From contig JAMXBD010000065.1 in assembly GCA_024138025.1 (NCBI GenBank), forward strand, positions 2,113,024 through 2,177,023: DNA of 64,000 nucleotides, read 5' to 3'. The DNA comes from Combretum micranthum (taxonomy: Eukaryota > Streptophyta > Magnoliopsida > Myrtales > Combretaceae). The notes beneath the pieces were generated by a model that had not been told where the DNA came from, did not search any database, and was given only the letters and a program-made list of their open reading frames with translations. The position numbers and the translations under genes were made by a program. Shown piece by piece: positions 10,796 through 21,461 of this stretch; within the stretch, counting starts at the first letter, position 1, and the number at the start of each line of letters is the position of its first letter.

Positions 10796-12017
10796 AAATA
10801 AGTAATTATTGTTTGTTGATGCTTTAAACTAAAATTATTTCCATTTTGAATATTCATTAACAAATAGCAACTGTATCCATTCAATTATGTGTAACAATAA
10901 TGCAGTTTATATTTGCGCTAGCAATGGACACCCTTGACCCATATTGTGTGTGAAGAAAAATAAATAAAGCAACATAATTATCATGAATTATGCAGGTTTT
11001 TTTTCCATTTAGAAATGGGTTTAAAATTACATATAATCATTGATATTTATTTGGGCTTGATTTGTATATAAGTAATAGGGTCTAAGGAGTCTAGTTTATC
11101 TATTGCGATGACTTAAAAATATTTAGGTTGAAATGCTCGGAACATAGATTATTAAACCGGTCCACCTCATCCAATCTCTTTCAAACAGCTCGTGCATATA
11201 AGAGGATGGCTATTAACTTTGCTCATAAGCCCATTCATGGTAAGTATAAAATAAGTCTTAATCTATCTTGTTTGACAATCACTCAAATGATGTGATGATT
11301 ATTATCCATGTTAAGTGTTTTTAAATTCTTAGTTGCTTTCCTCAAATCGAACTTTTGGAGATTAAGACAAAAAAAATTCCTTACCACAAAAATATTGAGA
11401 TTGCATGTTTCTCCTCTCTATTATTCTCCTTCAGCATTCTATCATTAAGTGTAATCTCTCCATTAATGCTCTAAATTCATGTGTAAGATCTACAGGTTAT
11501 GCATTTTGCGGTGAGACATTTTGCTCTGGATAAGTTGAATTTGCGATTAAATTATAATTGTTGATTGAAGCTTTTGTGCACATTAATGTTAAACCTACCA
11601 TTTGCACATGGTCAATAAAAAATTTTCTGTACACATGCAGAATCTAGGAAAATATAAAAATCTTTACCGGTTACCGGCAACTGAAAATATTTTTAAATTG
11701 ACTGGTTCTAGAAAAAGTTTCTATGCATACTAAAAGTCTGATTATATTTGTGTCAAAATCAAACTAATTAATAGTCACACCAGATAAGTCTTGCACTAAA
11801 TGTTCAATCAACATAAAAAATCAAACATTCAAAAAATAAAAAACAAGTTTTCATATCAATATGCCAGACTAAAAATTTGAAATCTTTAAATATCATATTG
11901 AATAGAGCATTTACTTAAGAAATTTACTATCGCAGACATCCTTCCCAACATTCTATCATTCAAATTTTGACGGTTGAAAATAACTGTTTCGGCATTATCC
12001 CGTATTTCTTTTCCCCT
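10796..12017. other. AT-rich spacer upstream of WAKL-1
   Basis: No coding sequence or transposon structure was recognised. Homology with the WAKL-2 locus begins near 12018 (CTATGGATGTCAACTTCATA, also at 47875), so the shared promoter-proximal segment starts there. Confidence 0.5.
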
Positions 12018-12197
12018 TACGCAACTATGGATGTCAACTTCATAACGCTGGAAATTTGGTTCTCGTGAGGAAACATCATCGCTCGCACATTTGAAAGAAA
12101 CAAAAAAGGGAAGTCTTATAGATAGGTAATAAGTAGATTCAGATTGACAAAACCTAAACACAAGCCTCTAGCTATATCGGTTCACTCAATCATAAAC
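12018..12197 (+). promoter_or_regulatory. Conserved 5' flank shared by the two WAKL copies
   Basis: About 180 bases upstream of the start codon align well with 47872-48042 at the paralogue, including GAGGAAACATCA, TTTGAAAGAAACAAAA, GTCTTATA and AGATTCAGATTG. It probably holds the 5' UTR and core promoter; CTTATAGATA near 12114-12123 is the only TATA-like candidate. It was duplicated with the gene; function is inferred. Confidence 0.5.
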
Positions 12198-13099
12198 ATG
12201 ACCAAGATGAAATCTATTCCTTATATCCTCAGTTTTCTCCTTTTATTTATAATAGTTACAGAAGCAGATGCTGCTTCTCCTAAGCAGCCAAAACTCGATT
12301 GCCAAGAATCTTGTGGAAATATACAAATTCCCTTTCCTTTTGGAATTGGAACTGACTGTTTCTTGGATCCCTGGTACGAGATAGAGTGCCGGAATTATAA
12401 TACCACCCCCTTCCTCAGGAAGATCGACTCGCAGGTGCTTAATATTTCATTACCTTATTATGATGATGGGACATGGAGTAACGGGATGATTGGTATCTAT
12501 CTTCCAGTAGCATATTCAAGTAGCAACTGCACTGGTAAAGTGACTAATTCGTCTCTGAGCCTAAAAGGAAGCCAGTTCATTTCTCACAAACAAGGAATGT
12601 CTTTAGCGCGGTTGGTTGTGATACCACTGCTTTGTTGAACGGCACAGAGAATGCCATTGTTGGATGCAAGCTCAAATGTGAGGGAGGCCACTTTAGTAGA
12701 TATAGTTCATGTTCTGGTTCTGATAGTTGCTGTCAAACCACGATACCGTTTGGTCTTCAGGCTTTTAGTGTAGAATTTAACAGTGCAACAGAGATGACTG
12801 GCCAGCAATGCAACTATGCATTCCTAGTAAATCAAACGTGGTTTCGGACCACAGCTACAGATTTGGAGGCCTTGAAAATTAATGGATCTGATGTCCCAGC
12901 AGTATTGGAATGGGGAATTTCAAATGTTACTGACCTCGCAAATACGTTGTGGTACGATTCGAACATTGATTATAGAGAGACTCCCTACTGGTGCAGCGAA
13001 CACAGCTTTACTTCGTATGACATCGTGATGCCATTTTTCAGTGTTATTGTATGGATGGTTATACGGGCAACCCCTATCTCATAAATGATGGATGTCAAG
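12198..13099 (+). pseudogene. WAKL-1 exon 1: signal peptide and GUB_WAK galacturonan-binding domain
   Basis: Frame one runs from 12198 and hits a stop at 12636-12638. Frame two (usable from about 12582) carries GCKLKCEGGHFSRYSSCSGS and CCQTTIPFGLQAF. Frame three (from about 13036) carries the final Cys-rich CYCMDGYTGNPYL segment up to the donor CAAG|GTAAAA at 13099/13100. Many N-glycosylation sequons (NIS, NCT, NSS, NGT, NQT, NVT) fit a secreted ectodomain. The second deletion lies in a T5 run, where a base-calling error is possible; the first does not. Confidence 0.82.
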
Positions 13100-13608
13100 G
13101 TAAAATCTTCAAGCTTTCAATCAATTCTTTTTTTTTTTTTTTCGAAGGTCAAACCATCGCATATGCCAGAAAGCATCAAAAGCAACGTGATGCTATAACC
13201 TATACACAGAATGACAAAGAATCCATTAGACTCATTCGCCGCAAAAGCTAATAACACTGTCATGATTTCCCATACCATTTCATGCATATACATTGAATGT
13301 TATATATGCTTTTTCAATAACTTACTCCATGTATCATGAGAAAGAGCTTCTTTTTTTTTTTTTTTAATCCTTTATATTTCTTCTACATAGAAAGGGATGA
13401 TGCTATCCAGGAGCATCTAGGTAGTCTATTGGAAACATAGGCCTATTATTATCTATGTGCTGCATCTGTCTTGATAGGGCAGAAGAAACTTCATGGTCAT
13501 CAATATCGTCTTTTCTCTTCTTTTTTCATTTATTTTTTCTTTTAAGTTAAAAAGAACTTTGTGTTCATAGTGGATGTTTGACAGCTTTATGCATCATTTT
13601 CAAATCAG
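13100..13608 (+). other. WAKL-1 intron 1
   Basis: It begins GTAAAATCTT and ends TTTTCAAATCAG, with poly-T tracts at 13126-13142 and 13351-13365. It has the usual plant intron character: T-rich with no long frame. Intron 2 (13720-13847) begins GTATGTGG and ends TTGTTATGCAG. Confidence 0.75.
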
Positions 13609-13719
13609 ATATTAATGAATGTGAAGATCCATACAATTACTGTCCCGGGAAATGTGTGAATAGGCCAGGGGGTCATGATTGCGTGGATAAAAGAAGGAAA
13701 CTGAAATTCGCCATGATAG
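13609..13719 (+). CDS. WAKL-1 exon 2: short EGF-like (calcium-binding type) module
   Basis: The 111-bp exon has phase-1 boundaries. It encodes DINECEDPYNYCPGKCVN then GGHDCVDKR, matching the EGF_CA start D-I-N-E-C. Only four cysteines are present, so this is a reduced EGF module, as in many WAK-like proteins. It joins in frame to the transmembrane exon. Confidence 0.8.
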
Positions 13720-13847
13720 GTATGTGGCTATATAGCACGCTATGAAGAAACTAACCCGAAGCTTAATATTCTCTTAATGTCTACTAATGAATCATTAATT
13801 AAAAATAAAAAATCATTGTAAATGGATGTTCATTTTTTGTTATGCAG

Positions 13848-15040
13848 GTATTGGCAGTGGTATAGGGGCAATTTTGTTACTTCTTGGGATATGGCAATTA
13901 TACAGAACCATCAAAAGAAGGAAAATAAAGAAGCTCAAAGAGAAATACTTTAAGCGGAATGGTGGTCTATTGTTGCAACAACAATTATCTTCTCCTGAAG
14001 GAAGCGTTGAAAAAAGCAAATTATTCAACCAAAAGGAGTTAGAAAACGCCACCAATAATTTTAATGAGAGTAGAGTTCTAGGAAAGGGTGGTCAAGGAAC
14101 TGTATATAAAGGAATGTTAGCTGATGGAAGAATAGTTGCCATAAAGAAAGCTTTAGTCATAGATGAGGGAAAGGTTGAACAATTTATAAATGAAATTTTA
14201 ATAGTATCACAGATTAGTCATAGAAACATTGTGAAACTGTTAGGATGTTGTTTAGAGACAGCAATTCCTCTTCTTGTGTATGAGTTCATCCCAAACGGAA
14301 CTCTCTATGATTATCTTCATGATTCAAATAAGGAGATCCAATTGTCATGGGAGATGCGTTTACAACTTGCAATAGAAATTGCAAGTGCACTTTCCTACTT
14401 GCATTCAGCGGCATCAATTCCCATATATCATCGGGATATCAAGTCCACTAATATACTCTTAGATGAAAAATACAGAGCAAAAATAGCAGATTTTGGGACA
14501 TCAAAATTGGTCTCTCTTGATCAAACTCATGTAACCACGTTAATTCATGGAACCTTTGGGTACTTGGATCCGGAGTACTTCCAATCAAGTCAATTCACAG
14601 ATAAGAGTGATGTATATAGTTTTGGAGTGGTACTTGTTGAGCTCTTGACAGGGCAAAAGCCTATCTCCTCACTAAGGGCCGAGGAAGGTAAAAACCTAGC
14701 AACATATTTTATCCTTTCTATGGAAGAAGGCCATCTATTTGATACTCTTGATGCAGAAGTTGCTCAAAATGGAAAGGAAGAAGAGATTATAAAAGTGGCC
14801 AACCTTGCAAAAAGATGCTTGTATTTGATCGGAAGGAATCGACCTACAATGAGAGAAGTTGCAGTGGAATTAGAAGGGATAAAAAGGGTTAGACAGTCTT
14901 CTCATATCCAACCTAACATTGAAGAAGGTGAGGTAGTTACAAAACATTACAATGCCTGTGCATCAAGAATCCCGAATCAAGATGCTGATGTGATTTCCTT
15001 ATCCGACGTGGAGCCACTATTGCCTAGTGGAACGTGGTGA
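13848..15040 (+). CDS. WAKL-1 exon 3: transmembrane span and Ser/Thr kinase domain
   Basis: About 397 open codons to a TGA at 15038-15040. A membrane span ([18 protein letters not shown]) and basic stop-transfer residues ([11 protein letters not shown]) come first. A complete protein kinase follows: glycine loop [17 protein letters not shown] lysine, catalytic loop [14 protein letters not shown] (an RD kinase), IADFGTSK magnesium site, [26 protein letters not shown], and a C-terminal arginine (GRNRPTM). All catalytic residues are present, so this exon appears to be, or until recently to have been, under selection. An upstream in-frame ATG at 13826 inside intron 2 would allow an ectodomain-less product; that is speculation. 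Confidence 0.93.
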
Positions 15041-15650
15041 TGAGGCATATCCTTCCCATTCCATCACGAAAATCGTCATTAACAGCAAGATTATCACATT
15101 TGCAAGATGTGCAACCTCTCTTACGTGATAGAGATTGGTTACTAGTTTCCTTATTATTCAGCACTTGGTTTAAGTTCATATTCATGAATAATAAAAATAA
15201 AATGACTGCTTCTCTTTACTCTAGTGCGTCCAATTTTCTCTCTTAAAAAGTATTGAATTTTTTTTTTTTTATTTTATATATCTCTAGATTTTGTGTAACT
15301 AGAACAATTTACTTATATATAAATAGTTTGATATAATTCATGTTGGACACAATCCAATTTGGATTATAAGATTTTCCAAATCTAACCAAAATTTCGATTT
15401 CAAAATTTTCCAAAGCAATACCAAAAAAAAAAAAAAAAAAAAGTAAAACATCTAAAAACTAAACAAAACCCAAGTATTAGGTTTTGGGTCAATTTGAGTT
15501 CAAACTTGCAACAAATACGAGTGAATCTACAAATAAATAATCCTTCCATTGAAATCCTCCAAAAGTAAATAAACTAGGAGCAAACCCATTAAAAGCTCTT
15601 AATATCATGACTATCTAATATAAAATATTAAATTTTTAAATTTAGTTGAA

Positions 15651-15696
<46 letters not shown>

Positions 15697-15840
15697 CGTT
15701 CACTTGGAAGCTGCAATTTCTATTGGAATCTAATAAATGAACATCCCAATTAGATTGAGATTGAATGACGGTTGAAGAATTTGCTCTTAGAATCATCAAA
15801 CTTGTAAATTTGATATTGGAAATCTATTATCAGCTGACAC
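15041..15840. other. WAKL-1 3' flank and spacer with a (TA)n microsatellite
   Basis: The first 500 bases are homologous to the 3' flank of WAKL-2 (TGCGTCCAATTT at 15224 and 50940; TTTTCCAAATCTAACCAAA at 15372 and 51115), so the duplication extends past the gene. AATAAA-like polyadenylation signals occur near 15187-15200. There is a poly-A run at 15423-15442 and a (TA)n run at 15653-15688. No other gene was seen. Confidence 0.6.
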
Positions 15841-16016
15841 TTGCCCATACATTTGTCAGTTGACATCTCTAGTGGAAGAGTAGTTGCCACTTTTCTTTTC
15901 TTAATTACAGTCAATGGGTTTTAATCCCTTTGTTGGCGAATGTTGATAACCTACGTGTAGGGCCGGATTTAATCCAAACAAACCCTAGGAATTAAAATCC
16001 CCTTTTACACAAAAGA

Positions 16017-16053
16017 ATGACTCCTGCTCTGCCTCTCACCAAAACTCAACCAG
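16017..16053 (+). other. Candidate orphan first exon (12 codons) with donor site
   Basis: Sequence resembling a plant 5' UTR (AAACCCTAGGAATT near 15980) precedes ATG ACT CCT GCT CTG CCT, which runs to CCAG|GTAACTCTCTCT at 16053/16054, a good donor. The following T-rich sequence looks like an intron. No convincing downstream exon was found before the repeats at 17.5 kb. It could be the stump of a truncated gene or chance; the product was not recognised. Confidence 0.25.
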
Positions 16054-17511
16054 GTAACTCTCTCTCTTTTTCTACTCTTTGCAACTTTCTAGGGTTTTCT
16101 TGCTCTCCAGAAATCAATTAACTTTTCAGAAAAGAGAAAAAAGTAGATCTGGTTATTTAAGTGTTTAACTATGTTTATATATCTAATTCTCTGTTTCGTT
16201 TCTTTGTGCATGCGAGATATAAAAGAAAGGGTCAGGGTTTGTAGATCTGCTGGATTTTCGAGTCTCCAGATGACTCCTTGCACTTACTATTTTCTGAGGG
16301 TAAAAACTTCCCCTTCTGTTGCTTTTTCATTTCTATTTATATGCCCGTAAAACTCAGGCAGTTACAGATATTTTGTTTTACTTGGAACAAGAATTGTATT
16401 CTGATTATTACAGCTGTACTTGTAATTGTATTCAGATATTTTAAGCTAGTCTATGTTTAACTAACATAGTTAGTCAAATAATGTGATCTCCTTCGCTGTC
16501 TCCTATTGGCATTCAACAAATGTTCAAATTAGGATTTCATTTTAAAACAGTATTGTAAACTTAATTGTTATGGATTACATTTTGAAATTAGAGAGTGGAT
16601 AATATAAAGGAAATCTCGGAAAAAATTTCCAAAAATTTTAATGTTTTGGGTCTATGTCTTGGCCCTTTCCATAACCACCTCGTGCTTTCACTCCATAAAT
16701 TAATCTTAGTAGTTTCTCTTCCTCTAGCCTGCATAATGCATCAAACTATCGTTTCTAACATAGATTCTCCAATTCCTCTAGCCAGTGTGATATAATTTTC
16801 CAGTGGGGTATAGTGAAGTGAAAGAGCGCAGCAAAAAAATTAAACATAGCAATTTGACTTAAACCACATTATAGCCATATCATCTATGAAGAGATCCTTA
16901 ATAAATACATCACGTTAACCCACCAGTAGAAGCGTGAATAAGTCAAACCTAGTCATTTTGCTCAAATCGAACCAGAGCTCGAGCTATTCAAACAGATTAT
17001 TAAGTTAAATTTAAGTTTCACCATATTTTGCTCAACCATCTCAATCTACTTGAGTTCGAATGGTACATAAAATCTTCGACCAAGTTTAATTATCAATATA
17101 TATACATGCTTTTTTAGATAATCAAACTTAAATTAATCGATCGAGGGCACCTTTAATGCCATTTTAAATTGAGATTAAGCTTAAAATTTTTAGTTCAACT
17201 GTCCACCAATTAAACTAGACTTTGATTTCAAAACAAATTCAAGATTGAGCTTAATGCTATATTGTTTTTACTCAACTCTTTTGCAGTTCTATTCTCCTCT
17301 TTTATCAATGTTAAGACTAAGACTACTACTTACAATAGAATGTAAATGACACATACTCCTCACATAAATCTAATAATCTATATGGAAAAGAACCATAATC
17401 ATCAATCATAAACATACAAAAAATTAGCTTGACCATTGTAGAAAAAGGAGGGAAAAAACTATTTCATTCCATTATTGTGATCAAATACATTACATAATGG
17501 GTTAAGCACGC
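16054..17511. other. AT-rich spacer
   Basis: Short frames only, without recognisable domains. Around 16960-17300 there are several TTGAGTTCGAA/CTCGAGC-type motifs, common in plant MITEs, but no paired ends could be defined. Confidence 0.4.
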
Positions 17512-18015
17512 GTTTACCATCTCTAAGAAAAAAAATTACATAAATACAATCTAGACAAAAATAATTACCAAATTATTATCACTATATCGCATTTTAAAAA
17601 TGAGATACACTATTTTACATGTGTATCGCATCACTAAGATGCGATATAGCAACATACTCAGTAAAAAATTTAAGCCAGGTTGTTTCGCATGTTGGTCATG
17701 ATATATACTATTTTAGACGTGTATCACATCACCAAGATGCGATATAGTAATGTACTTAGCTGAAAATTCAAGCCAGGCTGTATTGCATATTGGTCATGTG
17801 ATACAGCTTTGTATGTGTATCATATAACCAACATATGATACATGTTTGGATAGTTTTATGTACATCGTATGTTAGCTATATGATACACATACAAATTCTA
17901 TGTCGCTGGTCCAACATGGGATTAGCGATGGTAATTTTTTTATTTAAATTGTATTTGTGTAATTTTTTAAAAAAATAATGGTCAACATGTCATAATCTCC
18001 TACATAACTCATAAA
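17512..18015. mobile_element. GATAC/GTATC palindrome-rich TIR element, copy 1
   Basis: The left end (GTTTACCAT..., AATTACATAAATACAAT) is repeated inverted at the right end (ATTGTATTTGTGTAATTTTT..., ATGGTCAAC at 17978-17986). The core holds about two and a half copies of a 98-bp unit built around AAGATGCGATATAG (17636 and 17734) and GTGTATCGCATC. No protein is encoded. A second member lies at about 18990-19490. Right boundary uncertain by about 30 bp. Confidence 0.55.
17575..17790. repeat. 98-bp tandem repeat inside copy 1
   Basis: AAGATGCGATATAG recurs at a spacing of 98 bases, with AAGCCAGG(T/C)TGT and TTGGTCATG shared at the same offset. A third, weaker copy follows to about 17880. The copies differ at several positions, so they are not very recent. 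Confidence 0.7.
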
Positions 18016-18199
18016 ATCACTTGCAAAAAATGCTCAGAAACTTCCTAAATCGAACTTTCGGTATGAATTTAATTTTGTACTTAGTCCAAGTATAATGAAG
18101 CATGATCATCTGCACATGAAGCCGTTGAATAAGCATGTTTTGCTGAAATTATTATTCTAGAGCGAGAAACCAAATGCATCTCTTCATGAATTCTTTCAA

Positions 18200-18660
18200 A
18201 TCTTAGACACAAATTGATTCGGCATGAAGAACGCCGAAGCTGTACTGCCTTTTCAACACCACCAGCTTTATGTGTTAATTTTGCAGGTGTTGTTTTGACG
18301 ATTTGTATTCCCCTGTCATGTTATATTTGTTTCTATTTTTCATTTTTTAGAAAGGGAACACATAGAGACACACAAGGGCTATCTGACAACCTAGATAGAG
18401 ATTCTAGAGAGAGAAAACCGAATGGTGTTGTATTCCACCAATTGATTGGTGAGATTGAGAAATCTACTAGTGGTGTCTAGTGATGACATTGTAAATCCCA
18501 TTTTGATAGTGGAAGATTTGTTCGTGTGGCGATCTCGTGGTTTTTCCCTTTTTGGGGTTTTGACGTAAAATCCTAGTGTTATTTAATTTCCACAATTTAG
18601 ATTAGACATTTGTTGATTGTTAATCACATTGGCAAGAGGAAAATGTCGAATTTTTTCCAA
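18200..18660 (+). mobile_element. Copia LTR-like remnant (putative)
   Basis: The stretch 18480-18600 (GATCTCGTGGTTTTTCCC, then GGGGTTTTGACGTAAAATCC and GTGTTATTTAATTTCC) resembles the R-U5 end of many plant copia LTRs. AGAGAGAAAACC-type leader sequence lies before it. No partner LTR, primer site or coding region is nearby, so it would be a solo or truncated LTR. An 88-codon frame at 18214-18480 overlaps it and has no recognised domain. Confidence 0.3.
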
Positions 18661-18989
18661 ACACTTTTAAAGATTATAAACTACATTTGTCCAATATTTA
18701 AAATGTTGCAGCAAATCTGGACCTAAGGACCTATATTGTTTACCCAAACTGTTTCAGCATCACTTTGGTACCATTTGAAGCCGAGTATTGAGTAACAAAA
18801 TACCAAGAGAATAACATGACAAAATACTCATTGTAGATAGATAAGATAGAGACAAAACAAACATATCCTTAAATTGAATCTTTCACTCATGATCTGATCA
18901 ATAATTTAACACACAAACAAATAACAATTTTTTCTATGAAGTCGTATAATATACCAAATTTAGATAATATGAGATTAGAGAATGTAACA

Positions 18990-19490
18990 CAGGTTTGCTT
19001 TCTTTATAAAAAAAAAAATTAAACAAATACAAATTGTATAAAAAAATTACCAAAATACCATCTCTATATCGTATGTTGGAAATGAGATATAAAGTTTTAA
19101 ATGTGTATGACATCTTGGAGGCGAGATACAGCGACTTACTTTGTAAAACTTTAAAAATTTACACTCAAAGCACCGATACTTTGTATGTATCGCATACCTT
19201 ATATGTGATACTTATAGCAAAGTTCGGTACTTTATTCTTGCGATACATGTATCGCATATTGCACTTGCGATACATGTGTCGCATATAAGGTATACAACAC
19301 ATGGAAAGTAATGATACTTTGCATGTATCGCATGTTAAATGTATGATACATTAAAAAAAAAAAACTATATCACATAAGAATGTATGATATAGCAATAATA
19401 TATTCGTAATACTTTTATATAAATTATATATGTATAATTTTTTTTTTTTTTTGATAAAGATGACAAACAAGTAATAATCTCTGAGATTAC
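18990..19490. mobile_element. GATAC/GTATC palindrome-rich TIR element, copy 2
   Basis: Its left arm (TTAAACAAATACAAATTGTA then AATTACCAAAATACCATC) and its right arm (ATATGTATAATTTTTTT then GATAAAGATGACAAAC) correspond to the arms of copy 1. The interior is dense in GTATCGCAT and its complement, including a perfect 18-base palindrome TGCGATACATGTATCGCA at 19239-19256. It is non-coding. Confidence 0.55.
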
Positions 19491-19724
19491 ACATAAAGGT
19501 AAGAAGTACTTTATATGTACTTTACATGTATCGCATGTTGAATGTACGATACATTAAAAAAAAAGTTATATAGCATAAAAATGTACAATATAGTAATAGT
19601 ATATTTGTAATACTTTTTATATAAATTATCTATGTATATATATATATATATATATATTGAGAAAGATGGTAAACAAGTAATAACGTCTGCGATTACACAT
19701 AAAGGTGAGAAGTACTTTATATAC
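19322..19724. repeat. Tandem duplication of about 205 bp at the right end of copy 2
   Basis: The segment from CATGTATCGCATGTT (19322) through GAAGTACTTTATAT (about 19516) is repeated from 19525 to about 19722, at an offset of 203-206. The second copy has acquired a (TA)n run at 19635-19655 inside the AT-rich arm. The unit spans the element's right end plus about 40 bases of flank. Confidence 0.8.
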
Positions 19725-20519
19725 CTGAAAAACTTTTTGAGGTGAAATCTGAAGAGCATTATAATCACCATCACTAAAAGCCCAACTTCTACACACTGCG
19801 AGACCCATCTTGGACCCTGCTTTTAACATAGCCGTTGTTCTTCGTCTACTATACACATCTACTACATGATCCATTAACCAATAAGTATATTTTGTATATA
19901 GATTTAATAAATATATTTTGTATTTGCACTTGAATCCAATAAATTAAATTAGTAAAAAAATTAATGTAATAAATGAATATTATATACCGATCATATAAAA
20001 TAAGTATATATACGTGATATTAATTTGATTTTCTTTTAAAAAGAAGAAATTATATCAAATAAATATAATATATTAATATATAGTATGATCATCTGGCACA
20101 TTTTTTTTTTATTGGCGTCTATGGACTAATAAAATGATACCTAAAGTTTCTTATTAAAAATTTCCAATCGATATTAATGGTTCCTGAGCTATTGAATATT
20201 TTTTAAAATAATAAAATAAATATAATAATTAAAATTAGCTAGCCCAGGAGTTGTGGTGTGATAATGACATTAATTGTGTTTTGTCCTTTTCATTATTATT
20301 GTTTATGTTATCAAACACTTACTGCCAATGGCAAATTTCCCTATATAAGTTCTGCAGTCAACATTCATTATGAATTCATCCTCTGTTATTGTGCATTAGT
20401 TTCCCTATTTTGGTCATTCTTTATCAACATAACATCTCAAGCAACCCGTTTGACGCGAATGAAATTCTATTGAACCTATAATTAAATAATTAAAATAAAA
20501 CTATAAATATTACTTAAAT
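19725..20519. other. AT-rich spacer
   Basis: No coding, RNA or transposon signal was recognised. A short frame at 20258-20473 has no domain. Confidence 0.4.
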
Positions 20520-21420
20520 ATAAGTTTGGGGCTTTTAAATCTAAGATGAGCCTAGTTAATACTTTTTTTTCTTTGTCCAACTTGATTAATGGATTCTAAA
20601 ATGGGCTCTTGTCAACTAATTTTGGGCATTGATATTAAAATTAGGTTCAATTTTAGTGAATAACTACGAATGGGCATAATTAGTTACAATTAAGTTAGAA
20701 ACATAACCTTAGGCCCAATAATATAATCTTCAACCAATTAGGCTTATTTACACTAAATGGGCCAATTCTAAATCTTAGCAAGTTTTCCTAGCTATTTGAC
20801 CTAAACACTTTAAAGTTTTTATCTAAATTTTACAATTTATGATTTAAATTCCAAAATATGGGCCCAATACTATTATCTATTTCGATTGGGCCTAATATCA
20901 AAATATTTAAGTCCATTATCCAATTCTAGGTATGAAAATACCTATTGGGCTCAAATACAATTTCTTAGGCTTAAAAGCCTTAAAATACAATTAGTGGGTC
21001 ATTGAGGATTTACCAAGGCCCATTAGCTTTATTTAAAATAAATTCAACCATTTTGGGCTTTTATTCAATTCTTAGACCCAATACACAATTTTACTCAAAT
21101 TGGGCCTAACCTAATACTTAAGCCTAAATACACCTAAACTTTAATTCATATTCTTTTATGAGCTCAAGTACAAATTCCTTAAAGCTTATCATCCTAAATA
21201 TTATAGGGCTTAGTTAATTTAAATTCTTATTGCGCCTAGTTTATGACTCTTAAAAGCCTAGTACATCAAAATAAGAAATCTAATATCTTATACTCCTGGG
21301 TTTAATTAAATATACTTACGCCTAATACCTTGAATGAATTTAACTTGGGATACCAATTAAGATCTTATACATGCAAAAGTATATGTGACCTTACCTTAAT
21401 AAATGATTAAATAAAATTAG
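20520..21420. repeat. Region dense in GGGCC/GGCCCA-type motifs
   Basis: In otherwise AT-rich DNA, motifs such as TTAGGCCCAAT, AATGGGCC, TTGGGCCTAA, AAGGCCCATTAG and TTGGGCTTTT recur about every 30-60 bases on both strands. This could be an eroded tandem array or the untranslated part of an old LTR element. No unit length could be fixed, and there are no long open frames. Confidence 0.35.
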
Positions 21421-21461
21421 ATAATCAATATGAATTTGGTAATTAATTATATATTTAGTAC

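Larger units (their letters stand above)
12198..15040 (+). pseudogene. Wall-associated-kinase-like receptor kinase WAKL-1, ectodomain frameshifted
   Basis: Family members are plasma-membrane receptor kinases that sense pectin or pathogen cues through a GUB_WAK cell-wall-binding ectodomain. Inferred exons are 12198-13099, 13609-13719 and 13848-15040, joined at AAG|GT..AG sites in consistent phase. The start was chosen at 12198 because it aligns with the ATG of the paralogue; an ATG at 12144 in the same frame is less likely. Exon 1 encodes a signal peptide (MTKMKSIPYILSFLLLFIIV) and GUB_WAK sequence (CQESCGNIQIPFPFGIG, then CQTTIPFGLQAFSV). It is interrupted by two 1-bp deletions, near 12580 and near 13035, recognisable against the paralogue. 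Exon 2 is a short EGF-like module and exon 3 is the membrane span plus kinase. The two lesions would truncate the receptor, unless they are assembly errors. Confidence 0.85.

Noticed and set aside
11886..12161. 91-codon minus-strand frame overlapping the WAKL-1 promoter
   Set aside because: Not conserved at the paralogous promoter and no domain.
17575..17790. CRISPR-like or satellite array
   Set aside because: Units of 98 bp with diverged content and only two to three copies inside a TIR element; no spacer/repeat alternation, and the genome is a plant.
18214..18480. 88-codon frame with a hydrophobic segment
   Set aside because: Overlaps the LTR-like remnant and has no homology I recognise.
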